This document shows, piece by piece, positions 52,410 to 60,900 of a stretch of 64,000 nt of DNA. Under the pieces are notes generated by a model, which was not told the DNA's origin, made no database searches, and worked only from the letters and a program-made list of their open reading frames with translations. This DNA comes from Erysipelotrichaceae bacterium. Its GTDB lineage: Bacteria > Bacillota_I > Bacilli_A > Erysipelotrichales > Erysipelotrichaceae. The first letter of the stretch is position 1. Each line of letters begins with the position of its first letter. A program made the position numbers and the translations under genes. Location of the stretch: assembly GCA_017473265.1 (NCBI GenBank), contig JAFULQ010000001.1:1-64000 (forward strand). Direction: 5' to 3'.

Positions 52410-52589
52410 TATGATGAAGAACCAACGATTGTGGATTTTATGCATGCATTTATTGAAGAACATGGTTATCAAGTGGTTATTACGAATGAACGATATCATC
52501 ATGAGATTTATTTAAGTGATCCTAGAAAGTGTGATGTTTGTAAATTAAAAACGGTGATTCGTCATCCAATTAAAACAATGAGTAGTTAA
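52410..52589 (+). pseudogene. C-terminal remnant of a GyrI-like effector-binding protein
   Basis: An open frame from about 52410 to the TAA at 52587-52589 reads YDEEPTIVDFMHAFIEEHGY and later HHEIYLSDPRK and LKTVIRHPIK. These are the final strand-helix-strand elements of the GyrI-like (AraC effector-binding) domain, where EIYLxDPR is a hallmark. The N-terminal two thirds are missing and replaced by the tldE terminator. The only in-frame ATG (52440) would give about 49 residues and has no ribosome site, so it is a decayed gene. Confidence 0.7.
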
Positions 52590-52618
52590 GATTCTCTCGA
52601 ATTCGAGAGAATCTTTTT
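52588..52618. terminator. Perfect palindromic terminator
   Basis: The 28-nt perfect palindrome AAGATTCTCTCGAA/TTCGAGAGAATCTT followed by T residues. It separates the GyrI-like remnant from the MarR operon. Confidence 0.85.
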
Positions 52619-52686
52619 GTTAGTAACCTAACATTTTTGGTTGATAATTATTACTTGCGGTAGTAAAATTGTTAGTGTGCTAACAA
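52618..52686 (+). promoter_or_regulatory. Promoter with two MarR-type operators
   Basis: Promoter TTGATA (52641-52646), 17-nt spacer, TAAAAT (52664-52669). Two matching inverted repeats flank it: TGTTAG-TAAC-CTAACA (52618-52633) and TTGTTAG-TGTG-CTAACAA (52669-52686). Both share the TGTTAGnnnnCTAACA pattern, and their centres are 52 bp apart, about five helical turns. The downstream site covers the predicted transcription start, so MarR binding should repress. Confidence 0.75.
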
Positions 52687-52701
52687 AAAGAGGTGAAAGA
52701 T

Positions 52702-53142
52702 ATGTCAAAAAATGTAGGGCAATCTTTGCGTTGTTTACAACGATTGATTCATCAAAAAGTAGAAGTGTTAAAGATGGAAAGTAAAGATGATTTATCACTT
52801 GTACAAGCGCATACCTTGCGTTATTTAGATGAACATAAAGAAGAAGATGTTTTTCAAAGAGATATTGAAAAAATATTAAATGTACGAAGATCAACGTGTA
52901 CAGAAATTCTTAATGTTTTAGAGCGTGATGGCTATATTGAAAGACATAGTGTTAATAGTGATAAACGCTTGAAGAAACTTGTTTTAACAGCTAAAACTAA
53001 AGAATTGCATTTGACGATTTCAAAGAATGTGGAACGTTTAGAAGCATTGTTGAAAAAAGACATTAATGAAGAAGAGTTAGAAATCTTTTTTAAAGTAATT
53101 GATAAGATGAAACAAAATGTGAAGGAGGATTTATATGATTAA
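52702..53142 (+). CDS. MarR-family transcriptional regulator
   Basis: A 146-aa winged-helix protein. The recognition region QRDIEKILNVRRSTCTEILNVLERDGYIER lies about residues 52-80 (read in parts) and is followed by the wing NSDKRLKKLVLT. The start is ATG 52702 with AGAGGTGA about 5 nt upstream. It overlaps the first ABC gene by 8 nt and has paired operators in its promoter, so it most likely represses its own operon and is released by a transporter substrate. Confidence 0.92.
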   Translation: MSKNVGQSLRCLQRLIHQKVEVLKMESKDDLSLVQAHTLRYLDEHKEEDVFQRDIEKILNVRRSTCTEILNVLERDGYIERHSVNSDKRLKKLVLTAKTKELHLTISKNVERLEALLKKDINEEELEIFFKVIDKMKQNVKEDLYD

Positions 53143-54859
53143 ACGCTTATTACAAGAAGTGAAACAGTATAAAAAAGCTTCGATTGCGGCTCCATTGTTT
53201 ATGGTTGGAGAAGTGGTCATGGAAATGATGTTGCCGTTTTTAATGTCCTTTATTATTGACTATGGAGTAAATAAAGGGGATATGGCTGCTGTAGCGAAAT
53301 ATGGTGGTTTGATGTTGGTTTGTGCTTTTATTTCCTTAATTTGTGGAACGATGAGTGGTTGGAATGCGGCTTATGCTTCTAGTGGATTTGTTAAGAATTT
53401 ACGGGAATCTATGTTTACAGCAATTCAAAAATTTAGTTTTTCCAATATTGATAAGTATTCAACATCAGGTTTAGTTACGCGTATGATGACAGACGCAAGT
53501 AATGTGCAACATGCGTATCAAATGATTATTCGTATGTGTGTGCGTTCTCCTTTAACATTGATTGTGTCTTTCTGTATGACGGTGTATATTTCGCCGAAGA
53601 TGGCTATGATTTTCTTAGGGGCGATGTTATTTTTGGGAATTATTCTAGCAATTATTACAACCAAAGCTCATCCACAATTTGAAAAGACCTTTAGAAAATA
53701 TGATGATTTAAATGCAAGTGTTCAAGAAAATGTAACCAATATTCGTGTTGTAAAATCGTTTGTTAAAGAAGAGGAAGAAACAAATAAGTTTTATACAGCG
53801 GCTAAGAATTTACGTGCAATGTTTACTAAAGCGGAAAATATCATTGTATTCAATAGTCCAGTTATGCAATTGAGTATGTATGGTTGTATGCTTTTATTAA
53901 GCTGGATGGGTGCGAAAATGGTGGTTGGTTCTCAATTATCTACTGGAGAATTGATGAGTTTATTTACGTATACTATGAGTATTTTATCTAGTTTAATGAT
54001 GCTTTCTATGATTTTTGTTATGTTGAGTATGTCTATGGCTTCTGCTCAACGTATTGTGGAAATCTTAAATGAAGAGCCTAGTATTGTGAATCCTGAAGAT
54101 CCTTGTATGGAAGTAAAAGATGGTTCTATCGTTTTTGAAAATGTACATTTTGGATATGCCAAAGGTGAAGATAAAGAAGTATTAACGGATGTGAATGTTA
54201 GTATAGAAAGTGGAGAAACTATTGGTATTTTAGGGCCAACGGGTTCTAGTAAAACAACTATGATGAGTTTGATTCCACGTTTATATGATGTAGATAGTGG
54301 TTGTGTCAAAGTTGGTGGTGTTGATGTTCGTGAATATGATTTGAAAACGCTACGTGATGCGGTTGCGATGGTTTTACAAAAGAATGTATTATTCTCTGGA
54401 ACGATTAAAGATAATTTGCGTTGGGGAAATGAAGATGCTAGTGATGAAGAGATGATAGAAGCTTGTAAATTGGCATGCGCTCATGATTTTATTTCATCAT
54501 TCCCTAATCAATATGATACCTTTATTGAACAAGGTGGTACCAATGTATCAGGTGGTCAAAAACAAAGATTATGTATTGCTAGAGCCTTGTTAAAGAAACC
54601 AAAAGTATTGATTTTGGATGATAGTACAAGTGCTGTAGATACTCGTACGGATAAAATGATTCGTGAAAGTTTTAAAAATTATTTACCTGAAACAACAAAG
54701 ATTATTATTTCTCAACGTATTTCTTCTATTGAAGATGCCGATCGTATCATTGTCTTAGATGATGGTAAGATTACGGGTATTGGTACGCATGAAGAATTAT
54801 TAAAAGATAATGCGATTTATCAAGAAGTGTATCAAACACAAAAGAAAGGAGATGAGTAA
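53135..54859 (+). CDS. Heterodimeric ABC exporter subunit with degenerate ATPase site
   Basis: A 574-aa half-transporter: six membrane helices (about 1-310), then the ATPase domain. The Walker A loop reads GPTGSSKTT near residue 366, with Ser in place of the usual Gly before Lys. The Walker B ends LILDDSTSAVDT, with Asp in place of the catalytic Glu, the normal mark of the degenerate partner in heterodimers such as BmrCD or TM287/288. The signature VSGGQKQR is intact. It is coupled to MarR by overlap and to the partner gene by 1 nt. Confidence 0.92.
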   Translation: MIKRLLQEVKQYKKASIAAPLFMVGEVVMEMMLPFLMSFIIDYGVNKGDMAAVAKYGGLMLVCAFISLICGTMSGWNAAYASSGFVKNLRESMFTAIQKFSFSNIDKYSTSGLVTRMMTDASNVQHAYQMIIRMCVRSPLTLIVSFCMTVYISPKMAMIFLGAMLFLGIILAIITTKAHPQFEKTFRKYDDLNASVQENVTNIRVVKSFVKEEEETNKFYTAAKNLRAMFTKAENIIVFNSPVMQLSMYGCMLLLSWMGAKMVVGSQLSTGELMSLFTYTMSILSSLMMLSMIFVMLSMSMASAQRIVEILNEEPSIVNPEDPCMEVKDGSIVFENVHFGYAKGEDKEVLTDVNVSIESGETIGILGPTGSSKTTMMSLIPRLYDVDSGCVKVGGVDVREYDLKTLRDAVAMVLQKNVLFSGTIKDNLRWGNEDASDEEMIEACKLACAHDFISSFPNQYDTFIEQGGTNVSGGQKQRLCIARALLKKPKVLILDDSTSAVDTRTDKMIRESFKNYLPETTKIIISQRISSIEDADRIIVLDDGKITGIGTHEELLKDNAIYQEVYQTQKKGDE

Positions 54860-54860
54860 G

Positions 54861-56753
54861 ATGGCTAGACATCCAAAGGGTGTAGGAACCAATGGTAAAA
54901 AGTTAGATGTCAAAGTATTATTACGTTTGATGAAATATGTTCTTACTCGTTATCGTTTTCGTTATTTGATTGTCTTTATTTGTATTGCGATTAGTGCTGT
55001 AGCTTCGGTTACTTCTAGTATGTTTATGAAAACATTAATTGATGGCTATATTGAACCATTATTATTAAGTGATGTGCCTGATTTTGCGCCATTATTAAAA
55101 GCGTTAATGGTTATGGCATGTATCTATGGTGTAGGTGTTATTTCTAACTTTGTATATCAAAAAACATTAATTGTGATTTCTCAAGGGACTTTATTTGATT
55201 TGCGTAATGATTTATTTAGTCATATGGAAACTTTGCCAATTCAATATTTTGATACCCATGCCCATGGGGATATCATGTCGATTTATACCAATGATATTGA
55301 TACATTACGTCAAGTGGTATCTCAAAGTATTCCGCAATTCCTTTCTTCTATGATTACCATTATTTCAGTATTCTGTTCGATGGTAGTATTAAGCATTCCA
55401 CTAACATTAGTTACTTTATCAATGGTAGTGGTTATGCAATTTGCATTACGTTTTATCATGAGTCGTTCTGGAAAGTATTTCGCGGCGCAACAACAACGTT
55501 TGGGAAAAGAAAATGGCTTTATTGAAGAAATGATGGAAGGTGCTAAAGTTGTAAAGGTGTTTACTCGTGAAGAAAAGACAATGCAAGAGTTTAAACAAAT
55601 TAATGATGATTTATGTGATGCGGCATATAAAGCAAATAAATATGCCAATATTATGGGGCCTGTAAATGGTAACTTGGGTAATATTTCATATGTTCTTTGT
55701 GCGTTTATTGGTGGTTTATTAGCATTAAATAACATCGGTTCATTAACACTTGGTACTTTAGCTTCTTTCTTAGCTTTAAACCGTTCTTTCTATATGCCAA
55801 TTAACCAAATCTCACAACAATTGAATTCAGTAATTATGGCCATGGCTGGTGCGGAGCGTATTTTTGCGGTTATTGATGCAGAACCTGAAGTTGATAATGG
55901 TAGAGTTACATTAGTCAATGTAAAAGAAGAAAATGGAAAATTAGTTGAATGTGAAGAAGTGACGAATCATTGGGCATGGAAACATCCTCATGATGATGGA
56001 AGTGAAACATTGGTAGAACTTAAAGGGGATGTGCGTTTCCATCAAGTGGATTTCTCTTATGTAGAAGGGAAACAAGTTTTATTTGATATTGATTTATACG
56101 CAGAGCCTGGTCAAAAGTTAGCTTTTGTTGGAGCAACGGGTGCTGGTAAAACAACAATGACGAATTTAATTAATCGTTTCTATGATGTACAAGATGGTAT
56201 GATTACCTATGATGGTATTGATGTGAAATTGATTAAGAAAGATGATTTGCGCCGTTCGTTAGGTATGGTATTGCAAGATACCCACTTATTTACAGGAACG
56301 ATTGAAGAAAACATTAAATATGGTAAACCGGATGCGACACATGAAGAAGTGGTTGCGGCAGCAAAATTAGCGAATGCACATAGTTTTATTCGCCATTTAG
56401 AAAATGGCTATGATACGATGTTAACGCGTGATGGCTCTTCTTTATCACAAGGGCAAAGACAATTGTTATCGATTGCTAGAGCAGCTCTAGCGAATCCTCC
56501 AGTATTAATTTTAGATGAAGCTACATCTTCAATCGACTCTCGTACGGAAAAACTAGTACAAGAGGGTATGGATAAGTTGATGCATGGTCGTACGACTTTT
56601 GTAATTGCGCATAGATTATCAACGATTAAGAATTCCAATGCGATTATGGTTATGGATAAAGGACGTATTATTGAACGTGGTAATCATGATGCTTTAATTG
56701 AAAAGAAAGGTACGTATTATCAGTTGTATACTGGTGTAATTGAAAATAGTTAA
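54861..56753 (+). CDS. Heterodimeric ABC exporter subunit with canonical ATPase site
   Basis: A 630-aa partner half-transporter. It has an N-terminal cytosolic stretch of about 30 residues, six membrane helices, and an ATPase domain with Walker A GATGAGKTT near residue 423, signature LSQGQRQL (Gln instead of Gly, as in many of these partners) and Walker B LILDEATSSIDS with the catalytic Glu. About 45 extra residues, including NHWAWKHPHDDGSE, sit before the ATPase core. The start is ATG 54861, 9 nt after AAAGGAG; an ATG at 54852 abuts that site. The pair is a probable multidrug or lipid exporter. Confidence 0.92.
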   Translation: MARHPKGVGTNGKKLDVKVLLRLMKYVLTRYRFRYLIVFICIAISAVASVTSSMFMKTLIDGYIEPLLLSDVPDFAPLLKALMVMACIYGVGVISNFVYQKTLIVISQGTLFDLRNDLFSHMETLPIQYFDTHAHGDIMSIYTNDIDTLRQVVSQSIPQFLSSMITIISVFCSMVVLSIPLTLVTLSMVVVMQFALRFIMSRSGKYFAAQQQRLGKENGFIEEMMEGAKVVKVFTREEKTMQEFKQINDDLCDAAYKANKYANIMGPVNGNLGNISYVLCAFIGGLLALNNIGSLTLGTLASFLALNRSFYMPINQISQQLNSVIMAMAGAERIFAVIDAEPEVDNGRVTLVNVKEENGKLVECEEVTNHWAWKHPHDDGSETLVELKGDVRFHQVDFSYVEGKQVLFDIDLYAEPGQKLAFVGATGAGKTTMTNLINRFYDVQDGMITYDGIDVKLIKKDDLRRSLGMVLQDTHLFTGTIEENIKYGKPDATHEEVVAAAKLANAHSFIRHLENGYDTMLTRDGSSLSQGQRQLLSIARAALANPPVLILDEATSSIDSRTEKLVQEGMDKLMHGRTTFVIAHRLSTIKNSNAIMVMDKGRIIERGNHDALIEKKGTYYQLYTGVIENS

Positions 56754-56778
56754 GAATCTCTTAGGAGATTCTTTTTTC
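56753..56778 (+). terminator. Terminator of the marR-ABC operon
   Basis: AGAATCTC / GAGATTCT stem, loop TTAG, T run. Confidence 0.9.
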
Positions 56779-56784
56779 TAGAAA

Positions 56785-56898
56785 AAAACACCGATATAAA
56801 TACCGGTGTCTACATGTAGATCTTGGGTGGGGTGACAATTCCCACATCTCCTAGCATGGGCGACGGCTGCCCGTTCCGTCCTCCGAAGATCTTATTAA
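56785..56898 (-). ncRNA. GC-rich structured RNA with its own terminator, class not recognised
   Basis: On the minus strand an outer stem AGATCTT / AAGATCT (about 56884-56890 and 56817-56823) closes a domain of about 75 nt that is roughly 60% GC in an otherwise AT-rich region. Inside are a hairpin GGGC-AGCCGTC-GCCC, whose loop CCGTC can pair with GACGG just upstream (a pseudoknot), and a hairpin GTGGG / CCCAC. About 6 nt later a terminator follows: ACACCG / CGGTGT with a T run (56785-56811). No protein frame is convincing. A promoter-like TTGAAT-16 nt-TAAAAT lies at about 56915-56942. Confidence 0.6.
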
Positions 56899-56946
56899 TA
56901 TTTTATGCATCTATATTTTAACATAATCATCTAAGAATTCAAGAAA

Positions 56947-57312
56947 TTAAACTTTTTTCAATGTTCCCTTTGCAATATAGTTCTTAACTCTATTGTTGTT
57001 CAATTTATATAATGAACGAGCAAATAGTGTACCCGAAGAAGAGAGGCAAAGTGCTAATTTAATATACTCTGATCCAATTTTAAATTCTTTAACTAATTCT
57101 ATTGAATTATCTTTGGGATGTATACATGCAAAATCAGGATTTTTTAAAATCTCTTTTATGTATGGGGAATACCTTGCATAATCATTAGGATGAGCCGCTT
57201 TCATATGTGCAATATTTGAAGTTCCAAGAAACACCTCTTTATTTGATAAATCTGGTCTACCTAAAACATGACTAAGATGATTACTTATTTTACCTATTTT
57301 TATATGTGTCAT
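56947..57312 (-). CDS. PBECR-type nuclease-fold protein, toxin-like
   Basis: A 121-aa protein matching the PBECR2 family (phage barnase-EndoU-colicin E5/D-RelE-like fold). The pattern LGTSNIAHMKAAHPNDYA, then DNSIELVKEF, LCLSSSGTLFARSLYKLN and NRVKNYIAKGTL is characteristic. Usually this domain is the C-terminal toxin of larger phage or polymorphic toxin proteins; here it stands alone with no leader. The start at 57312 has AAAGGA about 7 nt upstream. No protein antitoxin gene is adjacent, but a structured RNA lies 48 nt downstream on the same strand. Confidence 0.82.
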   Translation of the reverse strand: MTHIKIGKISNHLSHVLGRPDLSNKEVFLGTSNIAHMKAAHPNDYARYSPYIKEILKNPDFACIHPKDNSIELVKEFKIGSEYIKLALCLSSSGTLFARSLYKLNNNRVKNYIAKGTLKKV

Positions 57313-57480
57313 ATTCATTTCCTTTGTTTGATAATAAATACATAACTATTCTAATTTTCGGTAATAATATTGTATCACAGTAAAAATCTAGTAAAGCATA
57401 TGTTAGCAATTATATAGTTAATGATTGCAATTTATCTTCAAAAAATATAGTATATTAAAAAAAGCTAGGTGGAATTATTT

Positions 57481-58020
57481 ATGATTGAAACAGAACGTCT
57501 ATATTTACGAAAATGGCAAATGTCAGATGAAGAAGCAGTGTATGATTTGTCCAAAGAGCCTGAAATTGGTTATAACTGTGGGTGGAGACCGCACAAAGAT
57601 GTGGCAGAAAGTCGATTTGTCTTAGAATATATTCTTATTAGTAAAAATAATTATGCGATAGTAGAAAAAGAAACCGATCGTGTAGTTGGTAGTTTTTCAT
57701 TTATTCCACTTGGAGATAGTCCGTTAGTGTGTGATGAAGATGAAATTGAGATTGGTTTTTGGATGGGAAAACCGTATTGGGGAAAAGGATATACAACAGA
57801 AGTTTGTAAGCGTATGATGCAATGTGCCTTTGAAGAAAAGGGCATAAACAAGATTTGGATTCAACATAATATCAATAATCTTCCATCAAAACGTGTACAA
57901 GAAAAGTGTGGTTTTGTCTATCATCATACCATTGATCGTAAATATTATTTGGTTTTGGATGAATATCGTACCAATATTGTAAATTATATAACCAAAGAAA
58001 TGTGGAATGAAAGAAAATAA
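57481..58020 (+). CDS. GNAT acetyltransferase, RimJ/RimL type, paralogue 1
   Basis: A 179-aa acetyltransferase that begins MIETERLYLRKWQMSDEEA. The acetyl-CoA loop is GFWMGKPYWGKGYTTE near residue 98, of the (R/Q)xxGxG type with Trp. It shares long identical stretches with the next gene, including CGW-PHKD, IGFW-GKPYWGKGY and CGFVYHH, so the two arose by duplication. ATG 57481 has AGGTGG about 8 nt upstream. Targets may be ribosomal proteins or small amines. Confidence 0.88.
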   Translation: MIETERLYLRKWQMSDEEAVYDLSKEPEIGYNCGWRPHKDVAESRFVLEYILISKNNYAIVEKETDRVVGSFSFIPLGDSPLVCDEDEIEIGFWMGKPYWGKGYTTEVCKRMMQCAFEEKGINKIWIQHNINNLPSKRVQEKCGFVYHHTIDRKYYLVLDEYRTNIVNYITKEMWNERK

Positions 58021-58035
58021 TAATTCAATGTTTTT

Positions 58036-58060
58036 AGATCTCTTTATGAGATCTTTTTTA
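58036..58060 (+). terminator. Terminator between acetyltransferase paralogues
   Basis: AGATCTC / GAGATCT stem, loop TTTAT, T run. Confidence 0.87.
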
Positions 58061-58061
58061 T

Positions 58062-58089
58062 TTGACAAAGTGAGACAATGGTCTAAACT
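58062..58089 (+). promoter_or_regulatory. Promoter of the second acetyltransferase operon
   Basis: Perfect TTGACA (58062-58067), 16-nt spacer, TAAACT (58084-58089). Confidence 0.6.
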
Positions 58090-58107
58090 AAATGATAGGT
58101 GATAACA

Positions 58108-58647
58108 ATGATAGAAACACAACGTTTATATTTGCGAACATATCAAACTACCGATGTAGAAGTTTTGTATGAACTTTGTAAAGATCCTCATGTAGGTCCT
58201 GATTGTGGTTGGATGCCACATAAAGATATAGAGGAATCAAAGTTTGTATTAGAGAATATTTTAATCAATGATTGGACTTGGGCAATTGTTGAGAGAGATA
58301 CGAATAAACTAGTGGGTAATATTTCATTAATGAGACAAAATGATAGTCATTTAGTCATTGATGATACGAGTGCTGAAATTGGTTTTTGGTTAGGTAAACC
58401 ATATTGGGGTAAAGGGTATATGCCAGAAGCGTGTTTGGCATTAATGCAATATGCATTTGAAGACATGGGACTTAAAACGCTTTGGATTCAACATCATGAA
58501 CATAACCAAAAGTCAGCTCGTGTACAAGCAAAGTGTGGTTTTGTTTATCATCATAAGGAAGATAATAAGTATTATCCATTATTGGATGTCTATCGAAATA
58601 ATATAGTGAATTATATGACGAAAGAGATGTGGGAAAGATGCAAGTAA
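58108..58647 (+). CDS. GNAT acetyltransferase, RimJ/RimL type, paralogue 2
   Basis: A 179-aa acetyltransferase of the same length as its neighbour, beginning MIETQRLYLRTYQTTDVEV. Acetyl-CoA loop GFWLGKPYWGKGYMPEA near residue 95. The start at ATG 58108 has AGGTGA about 6 nt upstream. It has a separate promoter and overlaps the following ABC ATPase gene by 10 nt, so unlike paralogue 1 it is made with that transporter. Confidence 0.88.
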   Translation: MIETQRLYLRTYQTTDVEVLYELCKDPHVGPDCGWMPHKDIEESKFVLENILINDWTWAIVERDTNKLVGNISLMRQNDSHLVIDDTSAEIGFWLGKPYWGKGYMPEACLALMQYAFEDMGLKTLWIQHHEHNQKSARVQAKCGFVYHHKEDNKYYPLLDVYRNNIVNYMTKEMWERCK

Positions 58648-59342
58648 GATTGGAAAATATCATCAAAAACTTTGATGATAAAAAGGTATTAAAGGGTGTT
58701 GATTTCACGTTTGAAAAAGGAAAGATATATGGTTTATTAGGAAGAAATGGTGCTGGGAAAACCACCTTATTCAACTGTATGAATCATGATTTAGAATGTG
58801 AAGGTAAGATGTTTGTAATTGAAGATGGTGTTGAAAGAGAATTAGTAGTTGATGATATTGGCTATGTTCTTTCATCTCCACAGGTTCCAGAATTTTTGAC
58901 TGGTAGAGAGTTTTTAACCTTTTTTATTGATATCAATCGTTCGAAATTAAATGATGTAAAAAGCGTGGATGATTATTTTGAGATGATGCATATGGATGCG
59001 GATGATCGTGATCGTTTATTAAAAGACTATTCCCATGGTATGAAGAATAAGATGATGATGTTAATTCATATCATTCAAAATCCAAATGTATTATTACTAG
59101 ATGAACCATTAACTAGTTTTGATGTTGTGGTAGCGAATGAAATGAAACAATTATTGCGTCAAATGGCAAAAGATCATATTCTAATTTTTTCAACACATAT
59201 TATGGAATTAGCTTTAGATTTATGCGATGAAATTGTCTTATTAAAAGATGGAAAATTAGAATTATTGGATGCGAATGGTCATACACATGAATCGTTTGAA
59301 GAGATGATTATTCAAAAGTTAAGGGATGATGAACATGAATGA
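58638..59342 (+). CDS. ABC transporter ATP-binding protein (ABC-2 exporter type)
   Basis: A 234-aa ATPase. Walker A GRNGAGKTT near residue 37; the signature region is YSHGMKNKM rather than LSGGQ, as often seen in ABC-2 type exporters; Walker B VLLLDEPLTSFD. The start at 58638 lies in the end of the acetyltransferase gene. It overlaps the membrane protein gene by 8 nt, so the two form one transporter. Substrate unknown. Confidence 0.9.
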   Translation: MQVRLENIIKNFDDKKVLKGVDFTFEKGKIYGLLGRNGAGKTTLFNCMNHDLECEGKMFVIEDGVERELVVDDIGYVLSSPQVPEFLTGREFLTFFIDINRSKLNDVKSVDDYFEMMHMDADDRDRLLKDYSHGMKNKMMMLIHIIQNPNVLLLDEPLTSFDVVVANEMKQLLRQMAKDHILIFSTHIMELALDLCDEIVLLKDGKLELLDANGHTHESFEEMIIQKLRDDEHE

Positions 59343-60891
59343 GTTTATACATGCTTTTATGTTGAAGAGTACATATCGAACTAATGCTATTTTATATTAC
59401 ATAAAACAAATTCCGTTTTTGAAAGATATATTGCCTAGTAATTTATATGCTAGTAATAAGATTAAATCGTTTGCGAAAATATTAGCGTTTATTTATGAAG
59501 TATTAACTTTGTTTATTTGGAAATTGTTGTATTTGTTAATGATAATTGTATTGCCTATGCTTTTATCAGAAAGTTTAGACATTGATTTATCGATGTTTTT
59601 TCATATCTTGTTCTTTTTTACATTTTGTGGTGCAGTATTAAATACATCGTTATTGGATGCGTCTACCGATCGATACTATGCCATCATGATTATGAAAATG
59701 AATGCCAAATGTTTGGCATTATCTGAGTTTATGTATTTCCAAGGTAAACAATTGTTAGGATTGTTTATTTCGATGTACTATTTGTCAAAGTGGTTTGACT
59801 TTTCTTGGTTAGCTTGTATTTGTGTACCTGTGTTTGTAGTGAGTTGTAAGCTTATTGGCTGTGCTCTTTTTGTGAAGCTGGATGCGATGTTGAAAGAAAA
59901 AGTGATGGTAAGTTTGAAAGTTGCGATTTGTGGCATTTCTTTAGCGTTAATTCTAATATGTCCAGTTTTCGATGTTTTTGTTACTGAGAGTGTATTTTAT
60001 GTAGCTACCATTATTGTAGTATTGTTAGCTATACCTTGTTTATGGTATATCTTCACTTATCCTAAATATGATCAATTGTATCGAAAACTATTGAGAGTGG
60101 AAAATGTAGTATTTGATGAAACTTCTTTTGTGGAAGAAGAAAAGCAAAATTATCACAATAAAATCACTGATGTAAGTATTACATCAAATAAAACTGGTTA
60201 TGCATATTTGAATGATTTATTTATCAAACGTCATAAAAAGTTATTAACTAGAACCACCAATTGGATAACGTTATTGATTGTAGTGATTGAAGTAGCTTTA
60301 GGGATTGTGATAATTATGGATGAGCCAACGCGAAATGCTTTTAATCAGAATGTAATTGGTGTTTTGCCGTATTTTATGTTTGTGATGTATTTAATCAATC
60401 GTGGAGATTCAATTACAAAGGCAATGTTTATTAATTGTGATAAAGCGATGTTACATTATTCGTTTTTTCGTAAAGGGAAGACAATCTTGGAGATGTTTTC
60501 ATTGCGTTTAAAGAGTTTGGTAGCGATTAATATTCGTCCTGCAATTGTTTTGGCTATTGGATTATCGTTATTGTATGCTTTAAGTGGCGGTACAAGTCAA
60601 ATATTAGAATATGTAGTTATTATAGTAACCATTTTATGTTTATCCGTATTTTATTCTGTGCATTATTTGGTGATGTATTATTTATTGCAACCATTTAATG
60701 AACAATTGGAAATGAAAAGTCCAATGTATCAAGCAGTTATGGGAATGACGTATTTAGTAGCGTATATGTTTACGATAGAAATTTCTTCTATCTATTTTGG
60801 AGTAATCGTGATTGGTATTACCATTGTATATTGTATTGTATCGTTACTATTGGTGTATTATTTTGCACCAAAAACATTTAGATTGAAATAG
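59335..60891 (+). CDS. ABC-2-like transporter membrane protein
   Basis: A 518-aa polytopic protein with about 10-12 hydrophobic segments and a charged cytosolic loop near residues 240-295. No sequence motif pins the family, but the gene overlap with the ATPase marks it as the permease. I choose ATG 59335, 9 nt after AAGGG; two earlier in-frame ATGs are too close. A deformylase-like gene follows after 9 nt and may share the transcript. Confidence 0.8.
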   Translation: MNEFIHAFMLKSTYRTNAILYYIKQIPFLKDILPSNLYASNKIKSFAKILAFIYEVLTLFIWKLLYLLMIIVLPMLLSESLDIDLSMFFHILFFFTFCGAVLNTSLLDASTDRYYAIMIMKMNAKCLALSEFMYFQGKQLLGLFISMYYLSKWFDFSWLACICVPVFVVSCKLIGCALFVKLDAMLKEKVMVSLKVAICGISLALILICPVFDVFVTESVFYVATIIVVLLAIPCLWYIFTYPKYDQLYRKLLRVENVVFDETSFVEEEKQNYHNKITDVSITSNKTGYAYLNDLFIKRHKKLLTRTTNWITLLIVVIEVALGIVIIMDEPTRNAFNQNVIGVLPYFMFVMYLINRGDSITKAMFINCDKAMLHYSFFRKGKTILEMFSLRLKSLVAINIRPAIVLAIGLSLLYALSGGTSQILEYVVIIVTILCLSVFYSVHYLVMYYLLQPFNEQLEMKSPMYQAVMGMTYLVAYMFTIEISSIYFGVIVIGITIVYCIVSLLLVYYFAPKTFRLK

Positions 60892-60900
60892 GAGGTTTTT

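Noticed and set aside
52420-52510. Alternative frame starting ATGATGAAGAACC downstream of tldE
   Set aside because: It gives a short low-information peptide, whereas another frame carries the conserved GyrI-like C-terminus.
56785-56898. SRP RNA, 6S RNA, glmS or known riboswitch identity for the GC-rich RNA
   Set aside because: The diagnostic cores of these RNAs (for example GGAAGGAAGCAG of SRP RNA) are absent; I cannot match the fold to a class from memory.
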